Source of the DNA: Pseudoneurospora amorphoporcata
Taxonomy: Eukaryota; Ascomycota; Sordariomycetes; Sordariales; Sordariaceae
Assembly (NCBI GenBank): GCA_033297205.1
Contig: MU859310.1
Coordinates: 1 to 41,415 of the forward strand
Direction of reading: 5' to 3'
Length of the DNA stretch: 41,415 nt
Shown here: piece after piece, positions 31,680-41,415 of the stretch
How positions within the stretch are numbered: the stretch's first letter is position 1
Layout: every line of letters starts with the position of its first letter
Translations under genes and position numbers: made by a program
Notes under the pieces: generated by a model
The model's database searches: none
Told to the model about the DNA's origin: nothing
The model's input: the letters and a program-made list of their open reading frames with translations, nothing else

Positions 31680-32540
31680 CACTATTACCACTTTTTGGCA
31701 TGGTGTTTACGCCCCTATTCGAATCCTCCTCTCCCTCTTCCACTATGGAGTCTAGCTATATACCAGAGTCTTGTTCTACTGGGTCAGAACTGGGAAGGAT
31801 CCAGCCATGGCCGGGTCCATAGTGATACGTACTAGTATCATTCTTACGCAGCATCTCGATGTGCTCCTCCCATGTTGGACCGCGTGACTAGTCCTCCTCT
31901 TCTTCCTCTAGTATAGGAAGCTCATCCTCTCCCTCGTCCTCCTCCGGTTTAATAGGTGGCTCTTTACCAGTAACGAAGGCGGAAATGACTTCTTCTACAA
32001 TATGCTGAGTAGGCAAGTTGTAAATCCATGGGGTGATGGGCTTCGGTCTGTCACCTGATAGCGCCCAGTAGAGAGGGAGGACTATGTCCTTTTCTGGTCT
32101 GCCCAGTCGTAAAGCCTCTGCTTGAATGGCCTTATTTCTTGCTTCCAGATAGTGCCCCCAGCGTACGCGCCGCGTAGATCTGTACTGCTCGAGTAACTAG
32201 TTCTGGTCTTTGATTTTATCCAAGATTAGACTGACCGCTATATTCTGCTCTGCTCGAGATTTGCCAGCAAGTCTTAACTCTACCTTCTTATTCTGTGCTT
32301 TGTGTTGTTGCTCGGTTTTGTACGCACTAAGCTACCTTCTTAGAGCGATCCGTTTAGTATCGAGGTCCTTCTTACGTTGGCGAAGCTTCTCTCTGGTACG
32401 TAACTCGACTCTGTGGTGCTCATCTGCTGCCATACGTAAACGAGCATCGCTAACCTTAACTGGACCAGCACGAGCTACCAAACGGTTGGTTGTGCGGCTC
32501 TCCCTCTACACTACCTCTTCTCACTGCTTCCTCTTTGTTA
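31680..32540 (-). pseudogene. Unrecognised coding-like remnant, charged coiled-coil protein
   Basis: From about 32500 downwards one minus frame reads, through a few TAG codons, a basic helical region (ARAGPVKVSDARLRMA, EKLRQRKKDLDTKR, KTEQQHKAQNKKVELRLAG), then WGHYLEARNKAIQAEALRLG, LYWALSGDRPKPITPWIY, an acidic run (EEDEGEDELPILEEEEED) and GPTWEEHIEMLRK. The stops are TAG at Gln/Trp-like positions, as in nearby RIP-affected elements. The basic coiled coil followed by an acidic tail resembles C-terminal parts of fungal DDE transposases, but no catalytic motif is present. I cannot name the family. Confidence 0.5.
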
Positions 32541-32839
32541 ACGTGTGGCTAGTACTGTGCCTTGTAACTGCCTTGTACTACCCTGTAGTATAGAAGGCTG
32601 ATTGCTGAGGACACTATTCCTTCTACGTTACAGAATCAGTCGACTCAGCCCCCACAGAATCTACTAGAACACAGAGGTTTCACCACTGCGTTCTGGATTC
32701 TCGAACCTGTTCAGCATTCTCCCTAGATTGATTTGTCATTATGGAATGCAATAGAAACTCATAGATTCAACTCTTTCCTTTCATGGTATAGTACTCGTAC
32801 AAGCACTTCTACACTCTAGAAGCTTCCAGACACTCAGCA

Positions 32840-33145
32840 TTTATGTATATAAAGACCTCTCCTCTCCGTTAGTTAGTTACTCCTTAAGCAAGCAAGCAAG
32901 GACACTCAAGCAATACAATACGGTCTTTTCTTATAGTGCAGAGTTCACTATAATAAGTTGTTTTCCACAGTGCAGAGTTCACTGTAATCTTCTGTCTTGA
33001 GAGCAGAGTCCTCTCTAAGACCTCTTTTACAACACTCCTATTGTATCTGCAACTACGCTGCAATTACGCTGCTTCCTTCAGCACTGCTGTCGTACCACCG
33101 CTTCCGCTCCACTCAGCTACAAGTGCATAGTTCACTGTAGCATCC
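32840..33145 (+). other. LTR/leader-like region with four hairpins sharing one loop
   Basis: A TATATAAAG box (about 32843-32853) is followed by CT-rich sequence, GCAAGCAAGCAAG, and four hairpins: 32931-32953, 32967-32985, 32994-33021 and 33117-33140. Loops are CAGAGTT, CAGAGTT, CAGAGTC and CATAGTT. Stems differ but pair: TTATAGTG/CACTATAA, ACAGTG/CACTGT, GTCTTGAGAG/CTCTCTAAGAC with one bulge, and CTACAAGTG/CACTGTAG with one bulge. This suggests selected RNA structure in the leader of a retroelement. No matching gag or pol follows. Confidence 0.6.
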
Positions 33146-33182
33146 CTATACTAGTACTATTATTATAGGCTAGTTAGGGTAT

Positions 33183-33386
33183 TGTAGCAAATACTCTTCT
33201 TAAACCTCTGTGCCTCCACACTAGCAACCCCCATTAAGGCAATTGCTTTGATGGACTTATCCCTCTTATATATCGTGTCTAGTGACTGGACTGAGGGGAG
33301 TTTTGCCTACAGTAGATCTGAGTAAACCCTCTTGTATGTAGGTATCGTAACTAGAAATCGTAGCTATATTGAGAGAGGGGGTTACA
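33183..33386 (-). repeat. Possible LTR-like fragment
   Basis: The 204-bp segment has TGTAGC and GTTACA ends (TG...CA) and, on the minus strand, begins TGTAACCCCC and carries a GATATATAAGAGG promoter-like box. No target duplication was found, so this is a weak call. Confidence 0.3.
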
Positions 33387-33600
33387 TGTGACGAACGGCA
33401 GTCTGATCTGCCTAAATAGGATAGCTGAAGGTGAAGACTATTAGAAGACGTTCGGTGAAGCTAAAAGGTTTATAATAAGTAGGGTAGCGTTATACTTGTT
33501 TTAGTGATGATGATCTGATTGACTATTGTAGAACTATTTGACAATTTGAGTTCTCCAGTCGTCCCTTTATACTTTGGTGTCTCTAATTATATGCGTTTGG
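33387..33600 (-). repeat. Gypsy-B family LTR fragment, inverted
   Basis: The reverse complement matches the 3' half of the LTR at 35258-35579 (TGTGACGAACGGCAGTCTG at the start, AGTTCTCCAGTCGTCCCTTTATACT at about 33548-33575). Beyond that it diverges and passes into the 19-bp repeats, so the far end is not defined. Confidence 0.75.
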
Positions 33601-33631
33601 CTCATTGACCACGAACTAGCTTATGAGCCCT

Positions 33632-33716
33632 GAGCTGGCTCACCTTCATGAGCCTAGCTCACCATCATGAGCCTGGCTCACTACTATGAGCCTGGCCTAC
33701 CTCTATGAGCCTGCAT
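33632..33716. repeat. 19-bp minisatellite
   Basis: About four and a half imperfect units of TGAGCCTRGCTCACYATCA. Most units contain the near-palindrome GAGCC-GGCTC. Confidence 0.75.
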
Positions 33717-33820
33717 CCTTGTTATGGTTATATTGCCTAGCCTTCGCGTGGCTGTTGCATCTCAGTGGCTTGGTTGGCCCGTGTTATTTCGCTTAACGTT
33801 CGTAATATTATAACCTTTAC

Positions 33821-35257
33821 TTAGTCTTTCTTGGTACGAGGTGCTGATGGTGGCGTTGTAATACCGTAGTTAGTATAAGGATCGAGTGCGTTAAATTATT
33901 CTAGACGTTTACGCAAAACTGGGTCTATAGGGCTAGTCTCTTTCTGTTTTGCTTGCAAATGTGCCCGATTATCTATAATCTCCTTTGATTTTGGCCAACC
34001 TTTGTCGTTTTTAGTCGTGATATATCCCTTCTTTCTCTTCAGAATATCAGGGTTAGTTGTTGACGTAAGAGGGTCTTGTAGCTTGTTAAGTACAACTAAT
34101 GGTTTATATGGGTAAAGACTAGCCTTTGCCCAAGCAGATTTGACAGTTGACTGTTTGAAAGATTCGCTTCTAATATAAAATAACCCCTCTAAGAAAGTAA
34201 GTTTAGTATACTCTACGTTCTTATACGTAATTATTTTGATGATATCTTTCTAATAATAGTGCTTATAGACTTGAAAAACTCCTACATTGAGTGGCTGGAG
34301 TATATAAGTCGAGTGAGGAGGTAGGATGTGACAAGGGCTGTGATTAGGGCTTGGAATAGTAGTTCAAATTTAGCTAATAAACTTCTTTGGTCTCGAAGGC
34401 CTTGTTGATCTTCTCAACCTCTAAGAGAAGGTTGGGCTTCAAGGCCTTCTTATGCTAAACGGAATCGGTACGTTCCTGAGGTACGCATCAAGCCTTGTCG
34501 CCTGAGGCTTTAAGGTATCTATTATATATGTGGAACTTCCTGAATGCCTTCATCCATTTTCTATCTTCCTTTTGGCGTTGTCCTTCATCCGTGCGCCTTG
34601 TTTCTTGTTTGGTTGGCTGTGGTTGCTTCTGGGAAGATTGGGATCGTTTCGAGATTGGGATCGTCTCGTGGTGCCTCATCAGCGTCTTCAGCACTTCTAG
34701 GGTTTGACTCGCTAGCCGGTAGCGTCGGGAGGAGTTCGGGTAAGCAGTGCTAATAGCCGAGAGTCCAGCCGAAGTAAGGTTGGGTCTCGCGGCCTGCGGC
34801 CGCCGGGCATTTATAAGGCTGATGCTAGGCGTTGAGGCTCTACTAAGCCTCGGCAACCCTAACCTAAAACTGTGGGCAAATGTTCGTGTGACATAGGAGG
34901 AATAGGATAACGTTATAACTGCGGCAGCGTTCGTTGAACTCGATTATGTAGTGACTATTATAGTTATTTAGTAATAAGAGGCGTTTCTCCTCCTTGTTGA
35001 GGGGTTGAGAATACTCCTCCCAGTAATTAAACTAGTCGAGCGCAAGCTGGTCGTCAATATACCCGTTGGGAGAGGTGGCAATAATAGAGTAGCCGTCAAG
35101 TTGGTTGTCGATGTGGTTTTCAGTAATATTAACACTAGGAAGGATAATGAACGTGGGGACCGTATGACCAATCGCGGATATACACTTGTTACGAACTTGA
35201 GCGATATAGGGGTCGTTTAAGCCTTTAGGACCCGGTAGCCCCGCCTAGAGGAACTAG
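33821..35257 (-). pseudogene. Pogo/Tigger-type DDE transposase, interrupted and truncated
   Basis: Reading on the minus strand from 35257: TVPTFIILPSVNIT, TSPNGYIDDQLALD, then a stop at the Trp position and FNYWEEYSQPLNKEEKRLLLL. Then NNYNSHY replaces the usual DxxxSH, and ILFLL/PPHSTYILQPLNVGVF follows, the typical Tigger/Pogo (DDE_1) block after the second Asp. Downstream are STVKSAWAKASLYP and a basic Pro-containing tail. A 567-bp solo LTR (34327-34893) splits the protein between ILFLL and PPHS; deleting it with one TAGGA restores the frame. The N-terminal half is lost because Gypsy-B begins at 35258. Asp to Asn at the second catalytic position plus stops make it dead. Confidence 0.85.
34327..34893 (+). 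repeat. Solo LTR, family D, intact (567 bp)
   Basis: It starts TGTGACAAGGGC and ends CGTGTGACA, with TAGGA on both sides (34322-34326 and 34894-34898). A CATTTATAAGG box near 34808 is a likely promoter. It serves as the reference for the interrupted copy at 3265-4340. A minus-strand open frame of 122 codons (34488-34856) has no recognisable motif and lies wholly in the LTR. Confidence 0.88.
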
Positions 35258-35579
35258 TGTAACCCTTAGAAACTAAGAAAGGCACTTAAGTATGTACGGG
35301 CTTATAGGATGCACAGTGCTCACGGTGAGCTAACACTACGAGTGAGTAGCATTACTATAGGTATAGAGACATAAGAAGTAGCTATAAGGCATGGAGTATA
35401 AAGGGACGACTGGAGAACTCAGATTGTTAGATAGTTCGATAGTAGTCAATTGATCTTTATTATTGAGATACGTATAACGCTACTATACTTGTTGTGAACC
35501 TTTTAGCTTCACCGAATAGTATTGATAGTCTATACCTTCAGCTATCCTACTTAGGTAGATCAGACTGCCGTTCGTCACA
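35258..35579 (+). repeat. Gypsy-B 5' LTR (322 bp)
   Basis: TGTAACCC to TTCGTCACA, with TGTRAC inverted ends. The GGAGTATAAAGGG box (about 35395-35405) is a likely TATA element. Matching copies lie at 1-148 and, inverted, at 33387-33600. The left flanking pentamer is ACTAG. Confidence 0.8.
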
Positions 35580-35638
35580 CGTTGACTACTCCCTTTGGCC
35601 TATCTCGGATAGTGTACTGAAGGTATCTTCGCTTTACT

Positions 35639-37690
35639 ATGTCTTCCTCCGCTGGAACCACCACTTAGGGCGAACCCTTGAACGTTACCGCCCTGCATTA
35701 GTAGCTCAAGGCTATGCAGGACCGCATCAAACAGCTGGAGTTACAGCTCTAGGTCGGATCCGGCGCCCCCGAAGCGAAGGCGGGAGAAGGAACTTTTCTT
35801 AAAGAACGTAAGAGAGTTAAGTTGTCCGTACCTAAGGAGTTTGACGGCCAGCAAGCCGCCCTCGCGGGATTCTTAATTCAGATGTAAACCTACTTCGACT
35901 TCTATAACGACCAGTTTGCTACTGAATACGAGAAGGTTACCTACGTAGGAATTCGACTTACGGATAAAGCTCTTACTTGGTACGAGCCTATCCTCAAGGA
36001 CTACTACGAAAACGGAGACCAGGCTTCGGACTTTACTAAGAAGGTCTTGAACTCTTACGTCGCCTTTACTGAGGTACTCTCTAGGGTCTTTGGAGAAAAG
36101 GATGAGACTCGGAGGGTTCAGGAACGCCTGACCCATCTTCGACAAACTAAGTTTGCCTCAGCCTACGCTGTACTTTTTAAGTAGGATGCGCTTCGTAGTA
36201 ATATTAACGACGACGGGCTGATGCAACTGTTTTACAATGGCCTTAAGGATAGAGTTAAGGATGAACTTTATAAGGAGGATCGACCCGATTTTATCGATGC
36301 CTATATGGATAAAGCTATCCGTATCGATGACCGCCAGTTCTAGCGAGAATAAGAAAAGAAAGGAAAAATACTTTCTTTTGTTTCCCTCAAGTTTAATAAT
36401 AGTAATAAGAAGAAGCGGACTTGGGGCACGCATATTTTAGGAACTACCTATTTTGGACCAATGGAGATCGACGCCGCCTAAGCTAACTAAGGCAAGCACG
36501 ACTTCTCCTAGGTTAAGTGTTTTAATTGTGGGAAAAAAGGGCATATGAAGAAGGATTGCCGTGTCCCTAAGCAGTTGAAGTGGAAGAAAGCTGAGACCGC
36601 AACGGTGGAAGGAGCGAGGATTGTCGAAATTGCAAGTGCCGAATATGGCTAGGACGATTTCGAGGATGCTTTGGATTAAGTACGGGATTTCGACTTCGAG
36701 GTACAGTGGGAAACAATTATGGGACCCGATTAGGAAGGCTCCCAGCACGAAAATACTGACCGGAGCACACCCTATAAATAAACTACTACCCGCGGATCGA
36801 CGTACTAAGTACCAATATGGGAGGAGATTAGTCGTATTGTAACTATTGACTGACGACTTCTTACCGAAGTGTATGTTATAAACGCGTCGGTACTATTCTT
36901 TCCGCCGAAATCCGAAGTAGATGATATCTAGGGCTTTGTCAATTTGTACTAGTATAGCGCACCCAACAACGATGCCACCGGTTACTGGACAGATTTATTG
37001 GAGGAATATTACCAGAAGAGTAAGGAAAATGAGAAGTGGGACGATTTTTAGAAGAAACGTACAATCGTTATTGAGGGAAAACCGATAATCGATTGAGAAG
37101 ACTTCCCCGGTAAGATAGGGGCCTACCAACTAGTTAACGGAGATACAGCCCAGATGTACCCCCTACACTTCGCGCACTACCGGATGCCGTGGTTCCAGTG
37201 TATTACTGATGGATGCTACGAGTATTACGGGAAGAAACGGGACAACCGCTTCTGGCCTACCAGGAGATTGGACACGCATAGACAACCTAAGCCAGTCACC
37301 CGCACTTATAGCCGAGGCAACCCCTAAGATACTATTATTATTGACGAATGGTTCGCGTTTAGCTTACGACTATTCGGGAAATAGGACGAGTGGCTATCCC
37401 CCAAGAGACTCGCGGCCCGACTATTCAACGTATATACCTGCGTGGGATGGGGAGATGCTGACTTTCGTTGGGGATGGTATCCAACAGCCGACTGCTCTAT
37501 CCATATGAGATAGAAAGTTAAGGCTTACGAGATAGAAGTCGATTCGGATAGTAATACTGAGGAAGAGAAAGCTATCTATCTGGCTTGGTTATAGGAACGT
37601 AGTCTGCTAGACAACTACGAAACTGAGGTGGAGGACGCTCCTTACGACTATAGCTAGGAATTGGGAAACGGCTCAGGGCCTTTAGGGAGG
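35639..37690 (+). pseudogene. Gypsy-B gag with a long Cys/His spacer region
   Basis: ATG at 35639 (MSSSAGTTT), then a coiled coil (LKAMQDRIKQLELQL), capsid-like sequence with FDGQQAALAGFLIQM and WYEPILKDYY, and an intact zinc knuckle C-x2-C-x4-H-x4-C at 36518-36559 (CFNCGKKGHMKKDC). About 1.1 kb of spacer follows, including WFQCITDGCYEYYGK, which looks like the Cys/His segment of fungal Gypsy elements with His changed to Tyr. In-frame TAG/TAA codons are scattered through it, and a TGA occurs at about 37096. Confidence 0.75.
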
Positions 37691-37779
37691 CCCGACGAAA
37701 ACTAAGTCCTTGGACGAAACGGATTATCCGACGATGCAGCCGTCGGAAGGATAGGATCCAAGACCCTACAGCACCTATG

Positions 37780-40700
37780 GAGGTCGCAGCTGCAGAAGAA
37801 GGGAAGGAGGACCAGCGACTCAAAGTCGTGGCCCACTGGAAGGATTACTAAGCCTTCGCGCTGGTAGATTCCGGAGCTCAGTTGAACCTCATTTCACCTA
37901 AGTTCGTTAACTAATTGAGGATCCCTTGGAAATAGAAGAAGGTACCTTTTGTGGTAAAAGGACCCTTCGAGACCCAGATCGTGAAAAGGGAAACGTTACT
38001 ACTTCCTATTACGGTAGAAGGAAAGACGGTCGAAATTAGCTTCGACGTCGTCGATATGGGGCTATCTAAGGATATGATCCTAGGGCACCCATGGTATGTA
38101 GCATACGACCCCGACATCAGTTGGAAGGATGGTGGCCACTTGCGTCCTAGGACGCACCTAACTACTAATGGGAAACTTAGAGTACGGAAGGAAGCGAGCC
38201 GCGATGGCGTCGTTCTTACGGCCCTACTGCAAGTAGTACAGGAAGTTATGATCTGTACCATCGATAGAAGCGGCAAGGTTACAGAGGAAGGGTTAGTGAC
38301 GTTGGTAGAGGTATCGGCAGTCAACGCTCAGCACAAGTTTGACTATTACTAGAACTAATAAGCGGAAAAGCCGAAGGCGATAATTCCTGAAGAATATCGC
38401 GGACACCCGGCTTTCGTTAGCAAGCATCTTGAAGGACTACCGCTACACGGACCGTGGGACCACGAGATTAAGCTTAAGGAAGGAGCTAAGTTTAAGTTTT
38501 TTAAAGTGTATTATACTAACGAGAAATAGAACGAAGAGTTGAGGAAATATTTGGACGAAAACTTGAAGAGAGGGTATATTTAGGAATCCATATCGTTAGT
38601 AGGGTACCCTATCCTCTTCGTGCCGAAGAAAGATAGAAAGCTACGACTTTATGTAGATTATAGGCAACTAAATTAGGAGACCATGAAAAATAGTTATCTC
38701 CTACCTTTAATTTCGCATATTCGGAATCAATTAGGAGGAGCACGATACTTCACGCGCCTTAATTTACCTATTGCCTACGCCTATATCTGAATTAAGGAAG
38801 GAGACGAATGGAAGATAGTATTTCGCACACCCTACAGATATTATGAATACCTCGTTATACCCTTCGGGTTAACCAATGCACCTACGACATTCCAATCTGT
38901 CATCGATCACGTGATTCGACCCTACCTCGATAAATTCGCTATTTACTACCTGGATAACATCCTTATCTACTCCAAGACTCTTGCGGAGCACAAGGAACAC
39001 GTAAAGAAAGTACTAGACGCACTACACGAGCACAAGCTCTCTGGTAATATAGAGAAAAGTGAATTCTATGTGAGGGAAACCGTGTTTCTTAGGTATCTGA
39101 TCTCGGAAAATGAGGTTAGAATGGAACCAAGCAAGGTGGAAGCTGTACGGAACTGGCCCGTACCTAGGAACGCGAGCGAAGTGAGCGGATTTTTGGGATT
39201 TACCAACTTTTACCGCATATTTATACGGGACTACGGGAAAATCGCCAGACCATTATACGAACTCACCAAGAAAGAAGCCATTTTTACATAAGGAAAAGAA
39301 GAAGAGGAAGCCTTCAGGGCTATCTGCGACGCGATCACTGCAGATCCTGTACTGAAACTTCCTAACCCAAACAAACAATTTGAAGTTGAGACCGATGCGT
39401 CAGACTACGCTATCAGGGGACAATTGGGACAACGCGACGACCAAGGGAAACTGCATCCTATAGCTTTCTTTTCTAAAAAGCTAGAAGGACCCCGACGCAA
39501 CTATCCCATCCACGACAAGGAACTCCTAGCTACCATCGAAGCCTTTCAAGAGTAGAGACCTTATCTCAGTGGTACTACCGAGGAAGTACTAGTCTATACT
39601 GACCATAAGAATCTCAACTATTTCACGACCACGAAGGTACTCAACGGCCGCCAGACACGATGGGCCGAGTTCTTATCGGAATTCAACTTCAAGATCAACT
39701 ATAAGAAGGGTTCAGAGAACGCCCGAGCCGATACTTTAAGTCGTCGGCCGGACCATGTGAAAGATGCAGCAGAAGCCTCTACACTCTTGTTCTAGGAACA
39801 ACTAGACGGAACGCTCGTACACCCCCTACAGGAGTGGGTAGAGTGTTGTACCGTCCACCGGGTCAAATTACAGGACCCCGGATACTAGGCTACCGTTGCC
39901 ACTTAAGAAGAACGGTAAAGGTAGGAGGACAACCCGGAAGAAGGAATCGTCCTCCAGAACGAAAAACTATAGTATCATAATAAGGCCTACGTTTGGCCAG
40001 AGCAACGCGAAGCCCTTATTATAAAGGTACATACGTCCAAGATAGGGGGATATATAGGTATCGCGAAAACCATAGCAAGGATACGGCAACACTACGACTT
40101 TCTAAGAATGAAAGCCGAAGTAGCTCGGACATTGCAGGCCTATAAACGCTATAGCAGGACCAGGGTTGCAAGACACAAGCTATACAGATTCCTCGAACCC
40201 CTAAAAGTTGCAGAAAGACCGTAGAGTTCGGTAACTATAGACTTTATCACTAAATTACCACCGTCTACAAATACCACGACAGGAATTATCTACGATAGTA
40301 TCCTAATAGTAGTAGACAGGCTGACCAAGTGGAGTTACTTCCTACCATATAAGGAAATATAGTCGGCGGAGCAACTTGCAGACGTGATCTATCGGAACGT
40401 TACTTCGGTACACGGTTGGCCGAAGGAATGAATCACGGACAGGGATATCAAGTTCGCATCCAAATTCTAGTAAGCATTGATGACCAAGCTCGGTACTAAG
40501 AGCAAAATATTAATAGTACATCACCCGCAGACCGACGGACAAATAGAAAGGATCAACCAGATCGTAGAACAATATCTGAGGAACTATATCAACTTCGAAC
40601 AAAGCGACTGGGTAGAACTATTACCCACGGCGCAATTAGTATACAATACCTCTCCTACAGAAACCACGAAGGTCTCACCTTTCTTCGCAAACTACGGGTA

Positions 40701-41364
40701 TGAACCAGAACTCTTGGAAGGACCAGATACGAACGTTCCTAGGGCCTCAGTCAAGGCCGGAAAACTGCATATACTACACAAAAAACTCAAGGAAGAGCTG
40801 GAATACGTCCGATAAAAGATGAGCCGGTACTTCAACCTAAAACGGCTCGAGGGACCTCGCTTTAAGGAGGGGGATAAAGTCCTTTTGTCGACTAGAAATC
40901 TCAGGACAAAGAGACCCAGCAAGAAATTTGACGACCGACGAGTAGGACCTTTCAGAATCAAAAAGAAAATCTCTAATGTAGTATATCAACTGGACATTCC
41001 TAATACTATAAAACTAAGATCGCACTCATTCCACGTCGCATTACTGGAACTAGCACCTAAAAACGCACGAGTTAACACACAAACCAGTATTGAGGACGAG
41101 GAGGAAGAATGGGATGTGGAACAAATCTTGGATTCAAGAATAGAAAAAGGAGAATTTGAATACCTCATCAAGTGGGATGGATTTGGTCCCGAGGACAACA
41201 CATGGGAACCCGTCAGGAATTTGAGTTGCCCTGAGAAGTTGGAGGAATTCCATCGGAGGAACCCGGATCGACCAGGGGCAAAAGATTACGCAGCCACGAA
41301 TCGGGCAGAGCGGCCACGTTTAACAAGGACCAGTCGAACGCAGGCGCAGGGGCGGAAGAGGTAG
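37780..41364 (+). pseudogene. Gypsy-B pol (protease, RT, RNase H, integrase, chromodomain)
   Basis: Protease FALVDSGAQLNLIS (about 37857-37898); RT with VDYRQLN (38653-38673), VIPFGLTNAPTTFQ, and YLDNIL (38950-38967) at the active site, where the second Asp is Asn. RNase H has ETDASDYA (about 39388) and TDHKNLNYF. Integrase has TIDFITKLP, DRLTKWSYF, ITDRDIKF and DGQIERINQIVEQYL. The C-terminal chromodomain EEEWDVEQILDSRIEKGEFE with YLIKWDGFGPEDNTWEP lies at about 41100-41210. Termination is at TAG 41362-41364. Stops include TAG, TAA and a few TGA (for example about 38788 and 40429). The last 0.9 kb (40477-41364) has only one internal stop. Confidence 0.9.
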
Positions 41365-41415
41365 CGACCCCCGTCGCCTGTCCCCCAGCCGGCGCACTAG
41401 CTTGTTCCCCAGTCC

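Larger units (their letters stand above)
35258..41415 (+). mobile_element. Gypsy-B, chromodomain LTR retrotransposon (3' LTR beyond window)
   Basis: A 322-bp 5' LTR, gag in one frame and pol in the -1 frame relative to it, ending in a chromodomain. The window stops before the 3' LTR. It lies inside the Pogo transposase. Damage is lighter than in Gypsy-A2, with frames of 100-180 codons still open, so it is either younger or less exposed to RIP. Confidence 0.9.

Noticed and set aside
34488..34856. 122-codon minus-strand frame
   Set aside because: It lies inside a solo LTR, is absent or broken in the other copies and has no recognised domain.
1..41415. CRISPR array, prokaryotic operons or rRNA genes
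   Set aside because: No regularly spaced repeat-spacer structure and no rRNA; gene structure with introns is eukaryotic.

Overview
The window looks like nuclear DNA of a filamentous ascomycete (Pezizomycotina, probably a Sordariomycete; the class is inference). Reasons: short GT-AG introns with CTAAC-type branch sites, core fungal genes (HOM6, TRM8, MDM1), a HET-NACHT-WD40 NOD-like receptor, TTAGGG-type sequence, and transposons degraded almost only by C:G to T:A transitions at CpA/TpG, the signature of repeat-induced point mutation (RIP).

Layout. 1-5.3 kb is nested transposon debris: the end of one LTR family, the 3' part of a chromovirus Gypsy element (Gypsy-A1), a TIR element carrying a telomere-like palindrome, and solo LTRs, one inserted inside another. 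5.5-16.6 kb is one large minus-strand pseudogene, a HET-NACHT-WD40 receptor. It is split by a complete 7.3-kb Gypsy-A2 element (245-bp LTRs, 5-bp target duplication), a 167-bp insertion and a 139-bp MITE. Removing the Gypsy and the 167-bp insertion restores the reading frame across each site. 17.8-18.1 kb is a fragment of a 3'-5' exonuclease gene.

19.5-30.4 kb is a clean gene island without RIP: a CCDC174/DUF4078 protein (-), a small membrane protein of unknown family (+), homoserine dehydrogenase (-), the catalytic subunit of tRNA m7G46 methyltransferase (+), and an Mdm1-type PXA-RGS-PX sorting nexin (+). HOM6 and TRM8 are divergent and share a promoter region with a consensus Gcn4/CPC1 site on the HOM6 side. 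The island is bracketed by two inverted ~325-bp repeats.

31.6-41.4 kb is again transposon territory: an unrecognised coding-like remnant, an LTR/leader-like region with four hairpins that share a loop but differ in stem, an inverted LTR, a Pogo/Tigger transposase pseudogene split by a 567-bp solo LTR and cut by the next element, and a chromodomain Gypsy (Gypsy-B) that runs off the end of the window.

No operon-like or co-functional new system is visible. The most informative content is the layered history of the dead receptor and the RIP record in the elements around it.
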